Below, piece after piece: positions 7,397 through 10,484 of a stretch of 10,484 nucleotides of DNA (the stretch's first letter is position 1; every line of letters starts with the position of its first letter). Under the pieces are notes generated by a model. That model had not been told where the DNA came from. It did no database searches and worked only from the letters and a program-made list of their open reading frames with translations. This DNA is from Gemmataceae bacterium (GTDB lineage: Bacteria > Planctomycetota > Planctomycetia > Gemmatales > Gemmataceae). Location of the stretch: contig CANLGS010000068.1 in the NCBI GenBank assembly GCA_947490035.1, positions 1 through 10,484 on the forward strand, given 5' to 3'. The position numbers and the translations under genes are program-made.

Positions 7397-8995
7397 TCAC
7401 TTCCACACCGGTTCCGCCAGCTTTTGCGCCTGGGCCGCCTTCCCAACCTGACTTGCGTCCTTCAGCGGCGCGAGCAACGCTTTGTCCGTGAGCGGCTTCC
7501 CGGTCGCCTTCCACACGCCCTTTGCGAGAAGCGCGTCCGAGCCGGTGAAGTAGCCCTCCGGCGTGAGTGACAACCAGTTGTCATCGCCCCCGCTCCATAG
7601 CGTGACGAGCAATCGCGCGTCGGACGCGTCCCACACCTTCACCACGCCGTCGGCGCCGCCGCTGGCGATCCGCTTCGCGCCGCCGTCCACCGCGACCGCG
7701 AACACCACCGACCCGGATTGCATCGCCTTCACCGGCGCCGCGGTCTTCGGGTCGAGCGTGCGGATGCTGCCGTCGCCGCCGGCCGCGACGACCAGCGTGC
7801 CCTTCGGGTCGATGGCGATCTCGTGCGTCGCGGTGCCCGGACCGCCGGCGCGCCGGACGCGCTCGCCGGTCTTCGGGTCGTACCAGCTCACGAGCGGGTC
7901 GAGGCCCGCGGCGAGTACCTGCCCGCTCGTCGGATGCACCGCGACCGCCAGCACCTCCTGATCGGTGCCGCTCAGGGTGAACAATCCCTTGCCGGTCGCA
8001 GTGTCGATGATGCGCCCGGTGCGGTCCTTGCTCGCGGTCACGTACCACGACCCGTCCGGACTGAACGCGACCGCGTACACGAAGTCCGAGTGCCCGGTGT
8101 AACTGTGAATCATCTTGGCTTGCTTCACATCCCATAACCGAACCGTCTTGTCGAAACTGGCACTGACGAGCTTCGTGCCGTCCTTGTTGAAGGACACGCA
8201 CGACACCGTATCGAGGTGACCGCCTAGCGAGTGTAACAGCTTCCATTCGGTGGTGTCGAAGAGGCGCAGGTCGCCGCGTGCCGACGGCTGGCCGCCGGCG
8301 ACCGCGAGCGTCTTGCCGTCGGGCGAGAACTTCAGGTCGTTCACCGCGCCGAGGACGTTGGTGAGCACCTTCACCGGCTTCGCGGTCGCCAAGTCCCAGA
8401 CCGTGACGCGACCGTAGACGCCGCTCGCGAGGAGCTTCCCGTCGGGGCTGAAGGCGACCGCCGCGACCGGCGGCAGCGGCCCGACTTGCAGCGTCATTTC
8501 GAGCGGACCGGGCAGCGCCGCGGTCTTCGGAAGTAAGGCCTTCGTGCTGAAGATCACGTCGATCTTCCTGATCGGGCGAGCGGGGGGCGTAAGCCCTCCG
8601 AGTTCCGTGTCCTTCGGCTTCATACCTTCCGGCGCGCCGACCGCGACCCACTTGCGGATGACCGCGACGTCGTCCGCCGAAAGCGGGTCCGCGTCGAGCG
8701 GCATGGCGCGCTTCTTGTCCTTCGACGTGAGCAGCGTGACGAGCAGCGACTCGTCCGGCTTGCCCGCGACAAGCACCGTCACCTTGCCGTTCTTCCCGCC
8801 CTTCTTGATGTTGTCCGGTTTGTCGAGCGCGAGGCTCGCGCTCAGGTCCGGTTCGTCGAGCCGCTTCTCGCTGTGGCACACGACGCAGTGCTTGCGGAGG
8901 ATGGGCCGCACGTCCTGCCAGTACGTCGGGTCCGCGGCGAACGATTCACCGCCGAGGGCGCAGAGGACGCAGAGCGAAGCGAGTGAGCGGAACAT
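7397..8995 (-). CDS. Exported planctomycete-type cytochrome c / WD40 beta-propeller protein
   Basis: The 532-residue product has a signal peptide (1-20, MFRSLASLCVLCALGGESFA). A planctomycete-type cytochrome c domain follows (about 25-124) with opening YWQDVRPILRKHCVVCH. Heme-binding C37, C40 and H41 are intact, and M98 in KKRAMPLDADPLS is a likely sixth ligand. A linker (125-175) leads to seven WD40-like repeats (about 176-460), ending in VTVWD, LRLFD, VRLWD, GRIID, VSWYD, IRTLD and VKVWD, enough for one closed propeller. The tail contains NWLSLTPEGYFTGS, also seen after WD40 domains in other planctomycete proteins. Heme attachment would occur outside the cytoplasm; a redox or sensing role with the propeller as docking platform is inference. 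The start at 8995 (AAGG at 9008-9005, nine bases upstream) puts the signal peptide at residue 1; an in-frame ATG at 9040 adds an unlikely basic extension. A small hairpin is embedded in the linker. Confidence 0.9.
   Translation of the reverse strand: MFRSLASLCVLCALGGESFAADPTYWQDVRPILRKHCVVCHSEKRLDEPDLSASLALDKPDNIKKGGKNGKVTVLVAGKPDESLLVTLLTSKDKKRAMPLDADPLSADDVAVIRKWVAVGAPEGMKPKDTELGGLTPPARPIRKIDVIFSTKALLPKTAALPGPLEMTLQVGPLPPVAAVAFSPDGKLLASGVYGRVTVWDLATAKPVKVLTNVLGAVNDLKFSPDGKTLAVAGGQPSARGDLRLFDTTEWKLLHSLGGHLDTVSCVSFNKDGTKLVSASFDKTVRLWDVKQAKMIHSYTGHSDFVYAVAFSPDGSWYVTASKDRTGRIIDTATGKGLFTLSGTDQEVLAVAVHPTSGQVLAAGLDPLVSWYDPKTGERVRRAGGPGTATHEIAIDPKGTLVVAAGGDGSIRTLDPKTAAPVKAMQSGSVVFAVAVDGGAKRIASGGADGVVKVWDASDARLLVTLWSGGDDNWLSLTPEGYFTGSDALLAKGVWKATGKPLTDKALLAPLKDASQVGKAAQAQKLAEPVWK
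8581..8600. repeat. Hairpin embedded in the WD40 gene linker
   Basis: CGGGGGGC, a four-base GTAA loop, then GCCCTCCG: an eight-base stem with one G-T pair. It encodes part of GGLTPPARPIR in the linker between the cytochrome and propeller domains. It resembles GC-rich dispersed palindromes often found in planctomycete intergenic DNA, which is recollection rather than a search result. Confidence 0.5.
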
Positions 8996-9097
8996 GCGGA
9001 CGCGCCTTGAGGGTGGCGGCTTGGCGAGAACGGACAGCATATCAGATCGTGATCAGAAGTGAGACGGGTCGCTCGCCAGAGTTGTCGCCATCAAACG

Positions 9098-9118
9098 AAA
9101 AAACCGGCTTTCGCCGGT
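9098..9118 (-). terminator. Intrinsic terminator of the Y-family polymerase gene
   Basis: On the minus strand the sequence is ACCGGC, a GAAA tetraloop, GCCGGT, then a run of T. The stem is six perfect GC-rich pairs and the T-tract follows at once. It lies 24 bases past the polymerase stop codon (9143), so it should end that transcript and insulate the cytochrome/WD40 gene downstream. Confidence 0.85.
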
Positions 9119-9142
9119 CGCGTGGTTCGGGTTGTTTCGCGC

Positions 9143-10378
9143 TCAGCTCACGCGGCGGTCGAAGTCGGGGATGTTCGTAAACGCGATACGCGACGGGGCC
9201 GCGTCGCGCATCCCGAACATCGCGCCCAGGTACACCACGCTCGCGCCGAACTCCGCGTTCACCGTGTCCATCGCGTGCGAGATGTCTTCGCCCTGCCGGT
9301 CCTCGTCGAACAGCGACGGCGTCGCGCTCCGCGCCGGCACCAACTCGCTCAACACCATGCCCACCTTGAACGGCGTCCGGTCGCGGATGCGGCGCTCCCA
9401 TAGCCGCCCCGCGGCCGCGACCAGCGCCGGCGTGTCCTGACATCGCGGCACGCGCACGCTCTCTTCCCACCACACCGAATCGCGCGGCTCGGCGCCCAAG
9501 AAGCTCGCGCCCACCGACACCGCGCCGCACCAGTAGTCGATCTTCCGCAGGCGCGCCGCGGCCTTATGGACCAGACGCATGAGGACGCCGTAAGACCCGG
9601 CGTCGGTGCGCAACTCCGGCGGCAGCACGTGCGAGTGGCTCACGGTCTGGCGCCGCGTCGGCGCGCTCGCGACCTCTTCGCCGTGCAGCAGCCGGAACCA
9701 TCGCTCGCCGTGAATCTTGCTGCCCCACACGTCGGCCAGCGTCTTCGCGGGCGCTTCGCAGAACTGCGACACGGTGAAGATGCCGTGCAACTTCAGGCGT
9801 TTTTCCATGCGCGGCCCGACACCGGGGAAGTCGGTCAGTTCCAACCGGTGCAGCGCGTGCGGCAGGTCGGCGTCGGTGAGCGTGGTCAGCCCGTCCGGCT
9901 TCTTCATGTCGGCCGCGACCTTCGCCAGCAGCACGCTCGGCCCGGCACCGATTGAACACCGCATGTAGTCGCCCGCCAGTTCGCGGATGGCGCGCTTGAT
10001 TTGCTTCGCGATCGTCACGACCTTTTCGGGCGTCCGCTCGTCGCCCATCAGTCGGCACGACATCTCGTCGATGGACAGGACGCTTTCGATGGGGATGACG
10101 CTCCGCACGGCCGCGAGGATGCGGTTGTGCATAATGACGTACCGCCGGTGGTCGGCGACCACGAACACGATCTTCGGGCACAGCTTCCGCGCCTCCCACA
10201 CCGGCGTACCGGTCTTGACGCCGAACGCCTTCGCCTCGTAGCTCGCCGCGATGCACGCGGTGGTCGGCGCGTCGGTCGGAATCACCGCGACCGGGCGGTA
10301 GCGCAACGTCGGGTCGTCCTGCTGTTCGACGGACGCGAAGAACGAGTTCATGTCGATGAACAGGTGTCGGAGCGGCAT
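9143..10378 (-). CDS. Y-family (DinB/Pol IV-like) DNA polymerase
   Basis: The 411-residue product is a translesion-type polymerase. The catalytic carboxylates are all visible: D9 in LFIDMNSFFASVEQ, then D104 and E105 in VLSIDEMSC. The F13/F14 pair supplies the steric gate that excludes ribonucleotides. CIAASYEAKAFGVKTGT (42-58) is the fingers region, GAGPSVLLAKVAADMKKPDGL (145-164) the conserved palm motif, and DFPGVGPRMEKRLKLHGI (183-200) the helix-hairpin-helix. The little-finger region follows (about 240-350), then a short TPSLF motif (353-357) that may bind the sliding clamp, and a 50-residue tail. Related proteins are sometimes mislabelled ImpB or type VI secretion proteins. The ATG at 10378 is chosen because the fold starts at residue 2 and AGAGG (10390-10386) lies seven bases before it; an in-frame ATG at 10399 lacks this. 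No recA, lexA, imuA or dnaE2 is seen beside it. It is probably damage-inducible by analogy; I do not assign it to dinB or imuB. Confidence 0.93.
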   Translation of the reverse strand: MPLRHLFIDMNSFFASVEQQDDPTLRYRPVAVIPTDAPTTACIAASYEAKAFGVKTGTPVWEARKLCPKIVFVVADHRRYVIMHNRILAAVRSVIPIESVLSIDEMSCRLMGDERTPEKVVTIAKQIKRAIRELAGDYMRCSIGAGPSVLLAKVAADMKKPDGLTTLTDADLPHALHRLELTDFPGVGPRMEKRLKLHGIFTVSQFCEAPAKTLADVWGSKIHGERWFRLLHGEEVASAPTRRQTVSHSHVLPPELRTDAGSYGVLMRLVHKAAARLRKIDYWCGAVSVGASFLGAEPRDSVWWEESVRVPRCQDTPALVAAAGRLWERRIRDRTPFKVGMVLSELVPARSATPSLFDEDRQGEDISHAMDTVNAEFGASVVYLGAMFGMRDAAPSRIAFTNIPDFDRRVS

Positions 10379-10407
10379 GAGGCGGCCTCTACGGATCATC
10401 CGTCCAC

Positions 10408-10453
10408 TACAGACGGTTATAGTGTACAGACATGCGCTATATTCCGCGCGGAA
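10408..10453. promoter_or_regulatory. Repeat-rich control region upstream of the Y-family polymerase
   Basis: Several signals cluster here. TACAGAC occurs twice (10408-10414 and 10425-10431), 17 bases apart. An imperfect inverted repeat TATAGTGTA / TGCGCTATA spans 10418-10441. A perfect 12-bp palindrome, TTCCGCGCGGAA, occupies 10442-10453. TATAAC (10421-10416, minus strand) could be the -10 of the polymerase promoter and overlaps the repeats, as expected for a repressor operator. No known LexA box was recognised, so the regulator is unknown. Confidence 0.4.
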
Positions 10454-10484
10454 GCAACCGCGATTCGCGGATTTTTGGTAGGTG
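10432..10484 (+). CDS. Possible 5' end of a divergent gene (partial)
   Basis: ATG at 10432 opens a frame (MRYIPRGSNRDSRIFGR) that reaches the window edge without a stop. It has no Shine-Dalgarno, but TATAGT at 10418-10423 lies eight bases before the ATG, the arrangement of a leaderless transcript. Fifty-three bases of open frame in GC-rich DNA is weak evidence and no family is recognisable. Confidence 0.2.
   Translation, partial: MRYIPRGSNRDSRIFGR

Noticed and set aside
9143..10378. Naming the polymerase ImuB, DinB or ImpB
   Set aside because: The catalytic residues show a Y-family polymerase, but no imuA or dnaE2 neighbour is visible and the tail differs from Pol IV. The ImpB label is a known misannotation.
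1..10484. CRISPR array, tRNA or rRNA genes, defence island
   Set aside because: No regularly spaced repeats, cloverleaf or rRNA signatures were seen. The Uma2-type gene alone is not evidence of a defence system.

Overview
The window looks like chromosomal DNA from a Gemmataceae-type planctomycete. Three lines of evidence support this. The GC content is very high, giving long spurious open frames on both strands. A planctomycete-type cytochrome c domain is fused to WD40 repeats. There is also a Ser/Thr kinase joined to an RDD membrane region, and a gene whose tail (HVRGCWVVDLVLGKE) I recognise from a large Gemmata/Singulisphaera paralogous family. The species cannot be fixed from the sequence.

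Layout, left to right. From the left edge to 2888 (minus) lies a large zinc-ribbon / protein kinase / RDD membrane / pseudokinase-like gene that runs off the window. It carries two separate lesions: an in-frame amber codon at 2472-2474 and a one-base frame loss at about 1800. It is therefore annotated as a pseudogene, unless these are sequencing errors. Divergent to it, 3025-3675 (plus) is a lower-GC gene of the Gemmataceae paralogous family. Next come a 28-bp perfect inverted-repeat element (3685-3784) and an orphan tail of a second paralog (3783-3836), then a Uma2-family (DUF820) nuclease-fold gene at 3867-4490 (plus).

A minus-strand block of three predicted exported proteins follows: a two-PPC-domain protein (4524-6584), a small secreted protein of unknown function (6707-7306) and a cytochrome c / seven-blade WD40 protein (7397-8995). 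A 28-nt palindrome separates the first two. At the right is a Y-family DNA polymerase (9143-10378, minus) with a clear intrinsic terminator and a promoter region rich in small repeats.

The three exported proteins could share an envelope or redox role and may be co-transcribed, but each has its own Shine-Dalgarno sequence and the gaps are 90-122 bp, so this is inference. I did not find a clearly new defence or mobile system. The most unusual items are the doubly broken kinase, the inverted-repeat element ending exactly at a paralog remnant, a hairpin embedded in the WD40 gene, and the structured polymerase promoter. No tRNA, rRNA or CRISPR array was seen, and no stretch over 300 bases lacks a gene.
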